From NCBI GenBank assembly GCA_016931855.1, contig JAFGDZ010000039.1, positions 1-64,000 on the forward strand: a DNA stretch of 64,000 nt. Reading direction: 5' to 3'. Source of the DNA: Bacteroidales bacterium. GTDB lineage: Bacteria > Bacteroidota > Bacteroidia > Bacteroidales > Tenuifilaceae. Below, one piece after another: positions 27,471-37,346 of this stretch. The notes under the pieces were generated by a model. That model saw only the letters and a program-made list of their open reading frames with translations. It was not told where the DNA came from and did no database searches. Numbering within the stretch: position 1 is the first letter of the stretch; the number at the start of each line of letters is the position of its first letter. Both the position numbers and the translations under genes were made by a program.

Positions 27471-29159
27471 ATGCAATTGAAATTATCAACTACAGCAATA
27501 CTACAAAGCATACTAGCAACGGCCTTCGTTTTAGGTTCCTTTGCCTCATCGGCTCAGGACGACAAGCTAACCAAGCAGGTTCAGGTTGTTAGGCCCTACG
27601 AACCTACCATTTCCGACGCCTTTAAGCTAAACCAGATGCCACGGGTACAGGACACGCTCAAAATCGTTCCAAAGTTTACCTACGCAATAGCCTCAAGGCC
27701 TATTGTACCCGGCTTAAGGGTTGACCCTATTACCCCAGCCAGAATGGTTGCCGAACCCCAAAGTAAGCTCCGCATTGGATACGTAAGACTGGGAATTGGC
27801 ACGCACACATCGCCCTTAGCCGAGCTCTACGTTAACCAGCTTAGAAGCAACAACAACGTATTTGGTGGCTGGCTAAAGCACAAATCATCATTTGGGAAAA
27901 TAAAACTCGATAATGGGGTAAAAAGCGATGCCGACTATAGCCGTACTGCAATAAATCTTTTTGGCAAAAGAATATTTAGCAGTTCGCTTCTTTGGGGCGA
28001 TTTGGAGTACAACAACAAAGGCTTTACCTACTATGGGTACGACACGGCTAACCTAACCGCCGATTTAAACAATCAGGATAGCAAGCAAAAGGTTAATAAG
28101 CTAGACGCGGCACTAGGGTACCACTCAACCCATACCGACTCAACCCACTACAACTACGCCTTCTCAACCAATTTCAGGTATTTCTCCGATAACTTTAGCA
28201 TGCAGCAAAACTCCGTTGGACTAAATATAAGCGGGAACAAGTTCTTTAAAGCAGAACAGGTGGGTGTTGATATCGCCATAAAGCACATAGCAAAAAACGA
28301 GAAGCTAGACTCCATAAACAACACCATAATTAGGTTCTCTCCTTGGATTGGGCTATTTGGAGAGCAATGGCGCGTTAAAGCAGGAGTGCAATACCTATAC
28401 GACTCCAATTCGTACCAAAAAAACACCTTTTTCTACCCCATAGCCCACCTTTCTTACGATATCATAAGCCACTATCTAATTCCTTATGTTGATATATCGG
28501 GCAGACTAGAGGAGAACTCATACGACAAAATACTAAATGAGAATCCATGGGTAGTTCCAGGCATTGACGTTTTCAATACAAACCACAAGATGAATTTAAC
28601 CGGTGGAGTAAAGGGTAATTTTAGCGCAAACGTTTCGTATAACGCCTTTGCAAGCTACGCAATTGCCGATAGCATGTACTTTTACGTAAACACCACCATA
28701 GACCCCACCAACCCTCTATTTAACCGCTTCGATGTTGAAACCGACAACATAACCCAAACCAAATTTGTTGGTGAGCTCACCATTGCGGCATCAAGCAACC
28801 TAAGCTTCTACCTAAAAGGGCAATACCAATCCTTTACAATGAAGGAGCTAGCCAAACCTTGGCACAAGCCAGAGCTAGAAGGACAATTCTCCATTAAGTA
28901 TAACCTACGCGATAAAATACTTGTAAACTTTGATATCATTGCCGAAGGGAAACGATTTGCGAAAACTGCCGACATCGCTAATCCTATCACAGAGCTAAAC
29001 GGATTAGTTGATGTAAACATAGGCCTACAGTACAACTACAATAGGCGTTTAGGTGCATTTCTAGACATCAACAACATAGCGGCATCAAAGTATTCACATT
29101 ACTACCTTTACCCAATGCAGAGGTTCAATATTATGGCAGGAGTTAGCTATACCTTTTAA
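27471..29159 (+). CDS. Predicted outer-membrane beta-barrel protein
   Basis: The 562-residue protein has a signal peptide (ends ASSAQ) and a proline-rich N-terminal segment (VRPYEPTISDAFKLNQMP) that recurs in Bacteroidetes outer-membrane proteins next to TPR partners. Repeated amphipathic beta strands and a terminal GVSYTF follow; a final Phe is the usual signal for BAM-dependent insertion. No plug domain or transport motif is seen. It is co-directional with the TPR gene and followed by a strong terminator before gyrB. Confidence 0.75.
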   Translation: MQLKLSTTAILQSILATAFVLGSFASSAQDDKLTKQVQVVRPYEPTISDAFKLNQMPRVQDTLKIVPKFTYAIASRPIVPGLRVDPITPARMVAEPQSKLRIGYVRLGIGTHTSPLAELYVNQLRSNNNVFGGWLKHKSSFGKIKLDNGVKSDADYSRTAINLFGKRIFSSSLLWGDLEYNNKGFTYYGYDTANLTADLNNQDSKQKVNKLDAALGYHSTHTDSTHYNYAFSTNFRYFSDNFSMQQNSVGLNISGNKFFKAEQVGVDIAIKHIAKNEKLDSINNTIIRFSPWIGLFGEQWRVKAGVQYLYDSNSYQKNTFFYPIAHLSYDIISHYLIPYVDISGRLEENSYDKILNENPWVVPGIDVFNTNHKMNLTGGVKGNFSANVSYNAFASYAIADSMYFYVNTTIDPTNPLFNRFDVETDNITQTKFVGELTIAASSNLSFYLKGQYQSFTMKELAKPWHKPELEGQFSIKYNLRDKILVNFDIIAEGKRFAKTADIANPITELNGLVDVNIGLQYNYNRRLGAFLDINNIAASKYSHYYLYPMQRFNIMAGVSYTF

Positions 29160-29177
29160 CGTATAATTCCGTCCGTC

Positions 29178-29213
29178 AAAAAGCCTGATTAAACTCTACT
29201 AATCAGGCTTTTT
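29178..29213 (+). terminator. Terminator after the outer-membrane barrel gene
   Basis: A perfect 14-bp stem pairs AAAAAGCCTGATTA (29178-29191) with TAATCAGGCTTTTT (29200-29213), with an 8-base loop. Confidence 0.85.
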
Positions 29214-29263
29214 TGTTAGTAAAAACACACCCACATAGAAACCAAAAATTGCATTTTTTTTGC

Positions 29264-29271
29264 TATCTTTG
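29264..29271 (+). promoter_or_regulatory. Candidate -7 promoter element of gyrB
   Basis: TATCTTTG matches the Bacteroidetes -7 consensus TAnnTTTG exactly. The nearest TTG (29249-29251) is only 12 bp upstream, so the -33 element is poor. A start near 29278 would give a leader of about 100 bases. Confidence 0.5.
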
Positions 29272-29316
29272 ATGGATGCGCTATTCAAGTGCACTTTTAT
29301 TGATAATCAACAATTT

Positions 29317-29359
29317 ATCAATCACCACGTAACCGATTTTCGATCGGGTGGTAATTGAT
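29317..29359 (+). promoter_or_regulatory. Hairpin in the gyrB 5' leader
   Basis: ATCAATCACCAC (29317-29328) pairs with GTGGTAATTGAT (29348-29359) with one mismatch; inner CGAT/ATCG bases can pair too. It ends 20 bases before the gyrB start and has no T tract, so it is more likely a regulatory or stabilising structure, or a protein site, than a terminator. Confidence 0.45.
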
Positions 29360-29376
29360 TGGTTTTAGAAAAATAA

Positions 29377-31356
<1,980 letters not shown>

Positions 31357-31380
31357 GGAGCTATTCCCATAGCATCCACA

Positions 31381-31420
31381 AAACGCAAGAGGCTACCTAA
31401 TTAGGTAGCCTCTTGCGTTT
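31381..31420. terminator. Perfect 40-base palindromic bidirectional terminator
   Basis: AAACGCAAGAGGCTACCTAA (31381-31400) is followed at once by its exact reverse complement (31401-31420). It serves gyrB on the plus strand and the MORN-repeat gene on the minus strand. Confidence 0.85.
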
Positions 31421-31441
31421 TGGCACGTATCAAAAAAGAAT

Positions 31442-32605
31442 CTACCTCGAGAAGTTCTCTGGAATCTTAAAGTTCATTGATTTGGTAAGCTCCCCATTTT
31501 CACCAAACAAATAGGCTGCGCCAAACTGACGCCCACGCTTAAAGGCCACCCTCCCCGCAACAGAACCATTGGGGTAATAAATGATCCATATATTCTCTGG
31601 CAATCCATTAAAATAAAAGCCTTGCATAACAAACTGCCCCTTACTATTGTAAAACAGCCACTCTCCAGCCTTATTGCCACTAACGTAGTACCCCTTTTGC
31701 CGTAGCGCTCCGTTCTCGTAAAGAACAGTCCATAACCCATCAAGGGAATCGTTAACAAAATCCCCATAGCTATTAAGCGATCCACTAGGAAAAAAACTTC
31801 GCCAAGCGCCATTTCGCTTGTTGCTACTATAGCTCCCCGTTTCGGCAATAGCTCCGCCAGGAAAGAAAGCCGAGTAGGTACCCGTAATTTCACCGTTTAA
31901 GTAGTTCATGGTATTCATTACAGCACCATCAGGATAATAGCCTGTCATAACACCTGTAATTACCCCTTTTAAGTAAAATGCCTTTCGCTGAACGGTTCCA
32001 TTCTTGTAATACGTATATAATGTATCCACAAACTTCCCGTTTTCCTTTTTGCCTCGGTAGTTTACCTCTCCCGTTTCAAAAAACGATTCCCAAGCACCAT
32101 CCTCTAAACCGTTAGCATAGCTAAGCTTAAGGCGAATTACCCCCTCGCTACTATACACTGTACTTGGGCCATCTAGGACTCCATCCGCATAGTTCGATTC
32201 AGAATCTACCTTCCCATTTGGATGATATGTTACAAGAATACCGTTAAGCAAATCGTTCCTATAGTATCCATACTGATAAAGCCCACCCCCTTCGTACCAG
32301 AACTTAAACTCCCCAGAACGCACGCCGTTCTTATAGGTAAACTTTGACTTACGAGCGCCAAAGCGATGGTAAGTAAGCCAAACACTATCGGGCTTGCCCT
32401 CATGGTAAAAGCCTTCTTGCATCACTCGCCCTTCGGGGTAGTAACTAGTGTAAGAACCGTGATAGATGGTATCGCTATTCTGCACCTTAATCCATATAGT
32501 CTCTGCAATATCCCCAGAGGGGAAATACTTAGAGATCATAAAATTAGTTTGAGCGTAAGCTAAGGAGCTTAGAACTAGGAATCCCAAAAGAAGTACCTTC
32601 CGCAT
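31442..32605 (-). CDS. Secreted MORN_2-repeat protein
   Basis: The 387-residue protein has a signal peptide (ends LAYAQ) and is built almost entirely of about 14-15 repeats of 22-24 residues with a YxNGxxxGxWxxYxxxG pattern (for example YHEGKPDSVWLTYHRFG and YVSGNKAGEWLFYNSKG). These are MORN_2 repeats, which form an extended beta sheet. Such proteins are often labelled YwqK-family antitoxins by automated tools; nothing here supports a toxin-antitoxin role. It ends with the convergent gyrB terminator, and the PapD-like chaperone gene lies 23 bases upstream, so the two may be co-transcribed. Confidence 0.85.
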   Translation of the reverse strand: MRKVLLLGFLVLSSLAYAQTNFMISKYFPSGDIAETIWIKVQNSDTIYHGSYTSYYPEGRVMQEGFYHEGKPDSVWLTYHRFGARKSKFTYKNGVRSGEFKFWYEGGGLYQYGYYRNDLLNGILVTYHPNGKVDSESNYADGVLDGPSTVYSSEGVIRLKLSYANGLEDGAWESFFETGEVNYRGKKENGKFVDTLYTYYKNGTVQRKAFYLKGVITGVMTGYYPDGAVMNTMNYLNGEITGTYSAFFPGGAIAETGSYSSNKRNGAWRSFFPSGSLNSYGDFVNDSLDGLWTVLYENGALRQKGYYVSGNKAGEWLFYNSKGQFVMQGFYFNGLPENIWIIYYPNGSVAGRVAFKRGRQFGAAYLFGENGELTKSMNFKIPENFSR

Positions 32606-32628
32606 TATTCTGATTGCTTAATTGCTAG

Positions 32629-33492
32629 CTATTCTGTAAGCGGACTGGCCTCATCAGGCGTTGGTACTACACCGCTCTCTTTAACATCAATAACAATTTG
32701 GGCTCCCTCTAGCGCGTACTTAGGGCCATAGTCAACAATTGCAGCCAAAGCATACTTCCCAGCAGGTAGCTGTCCTACTGGCAGAGTAAGCTGTACGTTC
32801 CTAGTTGCCTTTGGGAATGTTTCTACCTCAATAGGAGGGAATTGCTTCTCCTCAGCAGTCATCATGTTTGATGCAATTAGAAACACTTTGCACTTAGTAA
32901 TTCGCTCGCCCAAGTTATCAAGCGATAAGTTAAACAACCTATCGCCACCAGTACTAGCTGTTACATCCTCTGCAAAACTTGTAACCTTAACAGAGTTTGT
33001 TGAGTTTGATTTTGGGGTTTGCGACACCGTTACCCCAATTCTTCCGCTAACCATAACGCCTGCACCAAGGGTTCCCTCTGCGCTCCAACTGGTCTGCTCG
33101 CGCGTAGGCTGAATAAAAAGCATTGCCCATGCTGCGCCAAACTCCTCACCAGGAACCAGCATACCTACCTGTAACGCCATCTCTTCGCCAGGGTTCAGCT
33201 CAAAAAAGCTAGGGTTAATGTTCATCCAATTAGCACAGCTACGTTTAGTTGAGTTAGGAGGTAAAAACTCCCTTCCACCATCACCTTTTGGGAGGTAATC
33301 GGAAAGAACTACCATAAACGAAGTCTTTTGGTTGCTGTGATTTCTCACATTTATAGTTTTTACTTGGTTCTCGCCAGGTTCTGCGCTAAACTCCAAGTTA
33401 ACGGGAGCAACCTCAAAATCTTGGGCAAAAACACTTACTGGAGCCAATATCAATAAAACTCCAACAAAAAACAGAATGTTCGAACGTTTCAT
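32629..33492 (-). CDS. Secreted protein with PapD/DUF916-like Ig domains, candidate periplasmic chaperone
   Basis: The protein has 287 residues from the ATG at 33492; a TTG 14 codons upstream is rejected because the ATG opens directly onto the signal peptide (ends SVFAQ). The first Ig-like domain (about 25-140) shows the pattern VAPVNLEFSAEPGENQVKTI...N, then WMNINPSFFELNPGEEMALQVGMLVPGE and WAMLFIQP, as in PapD-type pilus chaperones and DUF916 domains. A second Ig-like domain (about 160-275) follows, with a short acidic tail. PapD-like proteins complete the fold of pilin subunits by donor-strand exchange. Pilin-like genes and an usher-like barrel lie 3-8 kb away. Family assignment is by pattern only. 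Confidence 0.6.
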   Translation of the reverse strand: MKRSNILFFVGVLLILAPVSVFAQDFEVAPVNLEFSAEPGENQVKTINVRNHSNQKTSFMVVLSDYLPKGDGGREFLPPNSTKRSCANWMNINPSFFELNPGEEMALQVGMLVPGEEFGAAWAMLFIQPTREQTSWSAEGTLGAGVMVSGRIGVTVSQTPKSNSTNSVKVTSFAEDVTASTGGDRLFNLSLDNLGERITKCKVFLIASNMMTAEEKQFPPIEVETFPKATRNVQLTLPVGQLPAGKYALAAIVDYGPKYALEGAQIVIDVKESGVVPTPDEASPLTE

Positions 33493-34057
33493 AAAGAGGG
33501 TTATAGTATCTTGGTAAAGATAAATAATTAGCAAAACTTTAACAATAGTATCAAAAATGGCTCAAATCCATTAACCTGTCTAGCTCTTTTTACATAATTA
33601 TTGATAAACCACGCGTACATGTACATTAGCGGGCATACAAAACATCATTATAAGTAGTAACCACACATGAGAATAGTAACCTAAACGCTGTGGTTTCTCT
33701 ACACAAAAACGCATTCGTCAAAACGCCTAGCGAAAAACGCTACAAGCTACCCCTTAAGCATAAACACAAAACAGGGTTACGCAGCCCGAAGAGCATAACA
33801 CATTCTCCCATTTCAGCAAACACCCTACTTCTACACACAAACACTTGCAATTACAGGGGATAACACAACTATACAAAAATCACTACAGAAAGAAAAAAAA
33901 CTGTTGCATACTACTAAACAACAAAATCAGTCCATACAAACAAAACATCCACTTGTCAAAATTTGCGCAGTAAAATCAATTTTTAAGCAACGACATGCAA
34001 CATGTAAACAACATTTATTACTTTTAAGTAATTTTTTAAAAAACTAAACTTGCAAAG
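33493..34057. promoter_or_regulatory. 565-base divergent control region
   Basis: This gap lies between the chaperone-like gene (minus) and the TPR-SpoIIE phosphatase gene (plus). About 33600-33960 is visibly A/C-rich on the plus strand, with few G or T. I see no open frame of note. ACATG-CAA-CATGT near 34000 is a small palindrome. Apart from the minus-strand promoter at 33515-33545, no firm promoter could be placed. The size suggests regulated divergent expression. Confidence 0.4.
33515..33545 (-). promoter_or_regulatory. Candidate promoter of the chaperone-like gene
   Basis: On the minus strand TTG (33545-33543) is followed after 20 bp by TATCTTTA (33522-33515). The predicted start lies about 15 bases before the ATG at 33492. 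Confidence 0.5.
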
Positions 34058-35941
34058 GTGACTACCATTAGAGCCCTTTTTTTAAACCTCTTTTTGTTTT
34101 TTCTAATAGCCCTAGGGAGTAGCATATGCACAGCCCAGAACATTGTTACTATACCTCAAGAAAAGCAGACCGAGATTGATCGGTTCCTAGAGCTATCCCA
34201 ACGATATAAGCAAGCAGGAAATCTACAACAAACCATCTTTTATTTAAACAAAGTCGCCTTTATTTACTGGGAGAATGGAGCACTAAGAGAGGCCGTAAAC
34301 TATTTTCTAGAATCGGTACCGCTTAACGAAAAGGTGCAAAACCTATCCGACATTAAAGCAATATACAGTAATATAGGGCTTATTTATACAGATCTTGACA
34401 GGTTAGACCTAGCCCTAGAGTACTTTAATAAAAGCTTAGATATTAGGCGCCAACTCAACAACAAGGCCGAAATTGCAGCCGGGTTAATAGATGTTGCCTA
34501 CTTACTAACAGTACAAAATCAATTTGAAAAAGCCATTCCTCTTTTGGACGAAGCATACCAGCTATCGCAAAAAGTAGGAAATCCTAGGCTAACGCTTAAC
34601 TGCCTAAGGCTGCTTGCCAACTGCTACGAGCGCCTAGGTAATATTAAAAAGGCTACAGAGTACAATAACCTCTTTGCTACGTTTGAGCAACATCTTGCCA
34701 CCCAGCAGGTAAAAGTTGAATACGAGGAAATTGTGGGTAAAACCCAGGTTGAGGCAGAGAAGGAACGCATGGAGCGCATGGCAAAGCAGCTAGAGCTAGA
34801 GTACCAAAAGCTAATGTCCAAAGCTAAGGAGGACTCGTTAGGGTTTGTGGTAAAGGCAAAGCAGGACAGCCTATTTCAGGCAGAACAAGTTGCAAAGCAG
34901 CAACAAATTGAGATTGACCTTATTAATAAGGATAGAGAATTAAAAGAGGTTCAGATTAGCGAGCAGAAGGCTCGCGAGCGAACCCAGCAAATGATTATTT
35001 ACTCCATCTCGATATTCCTTTTGCTACTAACGCTTTTGGCCTTAGTTGTTTACAAAAACTACAAGGATAAGAAGCGAGCCAACGTATTACTAAGTGAGCA
35101 AAACCATGAGATTCAAAGACAAAAAGATCAGATTCAGCGACAGAACGAGAATATTACCAAAAGTATAAACTACGCCCAAGGCATTCAGAAGGCACTACTC
35201 CCCGCACAGAACTACTTACAGGAGTTTTTACCCGACAGCTTCATTTTCTTTAAACCCAGAGATGTTGTAAGCGGCGATTACTATTGGTTTAGACCAATTA
35301 TTCTTAATGGATCCGATATTTATAACCCCGATGAGGATAAGCTCGCCATTTCTGCTATTGACTGTACGGGGCACGGTGTACCAGGTGCATTCCTTTCTAT
35401 GATTGGCTATAACCTACTTGACGAAATTGTTGAGAAAGGGATACATAACCCTGCTGATGTACTTGTTGAGCTAAACAAAGGTATTAGACGCACGCTAAGA
35501 CAAGACGAAACCGACAACAGAGACGGTATGGATATGGCCTTGTGCATAATAAACAGGGCGGAGAAAATGGTTGAATTTGCTGGGGCTAAGAATCCTGTAA
35601 TATACGTTAACAATGGAGAAACCTTTAGAATAAGGGGCGATAAGGATTCTATTGGAGGAGGAACAGATAACCTGCAAAATGTAAAATTCACCACCCACCA
35701 AATAAAAGTGGAATCGCCAACATGGTTTTACATTTTCTCAGATGGTTTTATAGACCAGTTTGGAGGAGCTGAAGGTAGAAAATACATGATAAAGAACTTC
35801 TCGGAGCTTTTGCTTCAGCTTCATTACTTACCCGCAACAGAGCAACGCGAGCGGCTTAAGCAAGAGATTAAAAACTGGATGGGAGACATTTACCCTCAAG
35901 TAGATGATGTTCTTGTAATTGGCTTTAAGGTTGAACCTTAA
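34058..35941 (+). CDS. TPR-containing membrane SpoIIE/PP2C phosphatase
   Basis: This protein has 627 residues and starts at GTG 34058; an in-frame stop 19 bases upstream leaves no better start. Order: signal peptide (ends ICTAQ), TPR repeats (about 45-215), coiled coil, TM helix (about 311-335), coiled coil, SpoIIE PP2C domain (about 385-627). Metal-binding motifs are PRDVVSGDYYW, IDCTGHGVPGAF, SDGFIDQFGG and DDVLVIG. The phosphatase should remove phosphate from Ser/Thr of a regulatory partner in response to a periplasmic signal. It lies between the chaperone-like gene and the subunit genes, which suggests (inference) that it controls the surface system. Its TPR chassis resembles the kinase at 16249-18051. 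Confidence 0.9.
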   Translation: MTTIRALFLNLFLFFLIALGSSICTAQNIVTIPQEKQTEIDRFLELSQRYKQAGNLQQTIFYLNKVAFIYWENGALREAVNYFLESVPLNEKVQNLSDIKAIYSNIGLIYTDLDRLDLALEYFNKSLDIRRQLNNKAEIAAGLIDVAYLLTVQNQFEKAIPLLDEAYQLSQKVGNPRLTLNCLRLLANCYERLGNIKKATEYNNLFATFEQHLATQQVKVEYEEIVGKTQVEAEKERMERMAKQLELEYQKLMSKAKEDSLGFVVKAKQDSLFQAEQVAKQQQIEIDLINKDRELKEVQISEQKARERTQQMIIYSISIFLLLLTLLALVVYKNYKDKKRANVLLSEQNHEIQRQKDQIQRQNENITKSINYAQGIQKALLPAQNYLQEFLPDSFIFFKPRDVVSGDYYWFRPIILNGSDIYNPDEDKLAISAIDCTGHGVPGAFLSMIGYNLLDEIVEKGIHNPADVLVELNKGIRRTLRQDETDNRDGMDMALCIINRAEKMVEFAGAKNPVIYVNNGETFRIRGDKDSIGGGTDNLQNVKFTTHQIKVESPTWFYIFSDGFIDQFGGAEGRKYMIKNFSELLLQLHYLPATEQRERLKQEIKNWMGDIYPQVDDVLVIGFKVEP

Positions 35942-36087
35942 AAAGCCTTTACTAGCAAGCAAAACATCGCTTTTTATCAAAAAAAGCAAACTTTTTTAAT
36001 AAAAAGTTACTACAACCATACAAGAAACAGCGCTTTTAATATATTTTTACTTAACGAATTAGGCTTTGTAGTAAACAACCCTAAATA

Positions 36088-36681
36088 ATGATGAAAATGA
36101 AGAAAATGATTATTGGAGTAGCAATGCTACTCTTTGCTAACGTGGGATTTGGGCAGATTTCCGATAACGCAGTTATCCCTGTATCTGTAACCCTAAACTC
36201 AATTTTGAGGCTAACTGTAGTCTCTGGTGGTAACATCCAATTTGTTGTAAATACCATTGATGACTACACATCAGGTATAGCAAACTCACCAAGGTACACA
36301 ACTCGTTTTAACGTAGCTTCATCTAGGGATTTCAATGTTCTTTTATACTCAGAAAGTGCCGCATTCTATGGAATGAACTATGAATCTACAGGTGGTACTG
36401 GTAACCAAATGGATCTAAACAATGTGGGTTATGTTATTGATAACATAGGCGGTGCAACGGGTACTACTGTTGCTGTTGCTACAGTAACAGGACTTTCAAC
36501 AGCCTCAGCTCCAGTATTATCGGCGGTAGATGCAGGTTCTAGCACCGTAAATACTTTTGATATTAAGTGGGAGTTGGGTACTACTGCTAATGCATCAATG
36601 AATGCTCAAACCCTTCTAGGGCAAAGTTTGGCATCGGACACCTACGTTACCAACGTATTCATTAATGTTGTTCCAATTTAG
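36088..36681 (+). CDS. Small secreted beta-rich protein, candidate fibre subunit 1
   Basis: This 197-residue protein has a signal peptide (about 1-22, ends GFGQ). The mature part is rich in Thr, Ser, Val and Gly with alternating strands. It includes IQFVVNTIDDYTSGIANS and, 15-20 residues later, FNVASSRDFNVLL; it ends YVTNVFINVVPI, a hydrophobic strand as in pilin-type subunits. It shares the FxVNTxDxxxSG core with the next gene, so they are paralogues. I recognise no named family; pilin-like or WxL-like beta-sandwich is a guess. A terminator hairpin follows, so this may be the more highly expressed, major subunit. Confidence 0.6.
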   Translation: MMKMKKMIIGVAMLLFANVGFGQISDNAVIPVSVTLNSILRLTVVSGGNIQFVVNTIDDYTSGIANSPRYTTRFNVASSRDFNVLLYSESAAFYGMNYESTGGTGNQMDLNNVGYVIDNIGGATGTTVAVATVTGLSTASAPVLSAVDAGSSTVNTFDIKWELGTTANASMNAQTLLGQSLASDTYVTNVFINVVPI

Positions 36682-36733
36682 ATAGTCGTAATATTTCAGT
36701 ATCGAAATAAATGACTAGCTAGTTTTTAAATAA

Positions 36734-36774
36734 AAAACTTGAAGCCGAGCGTTACCCGTTTGGCTTCAAGTTTT
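36734..36774 (+). terminator. Hairpin terminator/attenuator between the two subunit genes
   Basis: AAAACTTGAAGCC (36734-36746) pairs with GGCTTCAAGTTTT (36762-36774), a perfect 13-bp stem with a 15-base loop. Partial read-through would make much more of the first subunit than of the second subunit and the barrel. Confidence 0.75.
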
Positions 36775-36793
36775 ATAACAAGACGTACAACAA

Positions 36794-37345
36794 ATGTTAT
36801 CGCATTGGACAAGAGTACATAAATTAGCTTTTTCCTTGGGGTGTATTATAGCCCTAACAAGCGCTGCTTTTGGGGGAAAACTATACGCTCAGGATCCATT
36901 GGCTAAAATAGCCATACTAAAGGGTAGCAACGCCATTTTTCATGTGAACACTCTTGATCAGCTCAATTCTGGAGTTATACTAACAAACTGGAGCAAAATG
37001 ACGTTGTTCTTTAACAACTCTAAATGCGATGGATGGGAGCTAACAATAAGTGCAGACAACGTTGCGCTAGTTTCATCAACCGACACCATACCGCTAACCT
37101 CCCTTTTAATAGAACCAACGGTTACTAATCAGGTAAACGAAACCAGTTTGCAGATTAGCTCTACCAGTTTCTCCCCTTCTATAGCAGACACATGGATGCT
37201 AAAAGGAACTGGAATAAACGCTGTTGAAATTGAACTTTCATTAACCTACAAACTAGGAACAGTAACATCTCTTTTAAACTTTGATAGCGGCTATTATCTT
37301 GTAGGGCTATCACTTAACCTATCCCCAATAAATTACATTCCTTAA
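36794..37345 (+). CDS. Small secreted beta-rich protein, candidate fibre subunit 2
   Basis: The 183-residue protein has a signal peptide (about 1-32, ends KLYAQ). The mature part contains IFHVNTLDQLNSGVILTN, matching the first subunit, then FFNNSKCDGWELTISADNV, whose WEL resembles the Trp-x-Leu of WxL domains (weak resemblance). It ends YLVGLSLNLSPINYIP. The stop codon lies one base before the ATG of the usher-like barrel gene, so the two are co-translated. A minor or tip subunit, or an adaptor for the barrel, would fit; no function is proven. Confidence 0.6.
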   Translation: MLSHWTRVHKLAFSLGCIIALTSAAFGGKLYAQDPLAKIAILKGSNAIFHVNTLDQLNSGVILTNWSKMTLFFNNSKCDGWELTISADNVALVSSTDTIPLTSLLIEPTVTNQVNETSLQISSTSFSPSIADTWMLKGTGINAVEIELSLTYKLGTVTSLLNFDSGYYLVGLSLNLSPINYIP

Positions 37346-37346
37346 A

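Noticed and set aside
31442-32605. Toxin-antitoxin (YwqK) module
   Set aside because: Only MORN_2 repeats and a signal peptide are present, and no toxin gene is adjacent.
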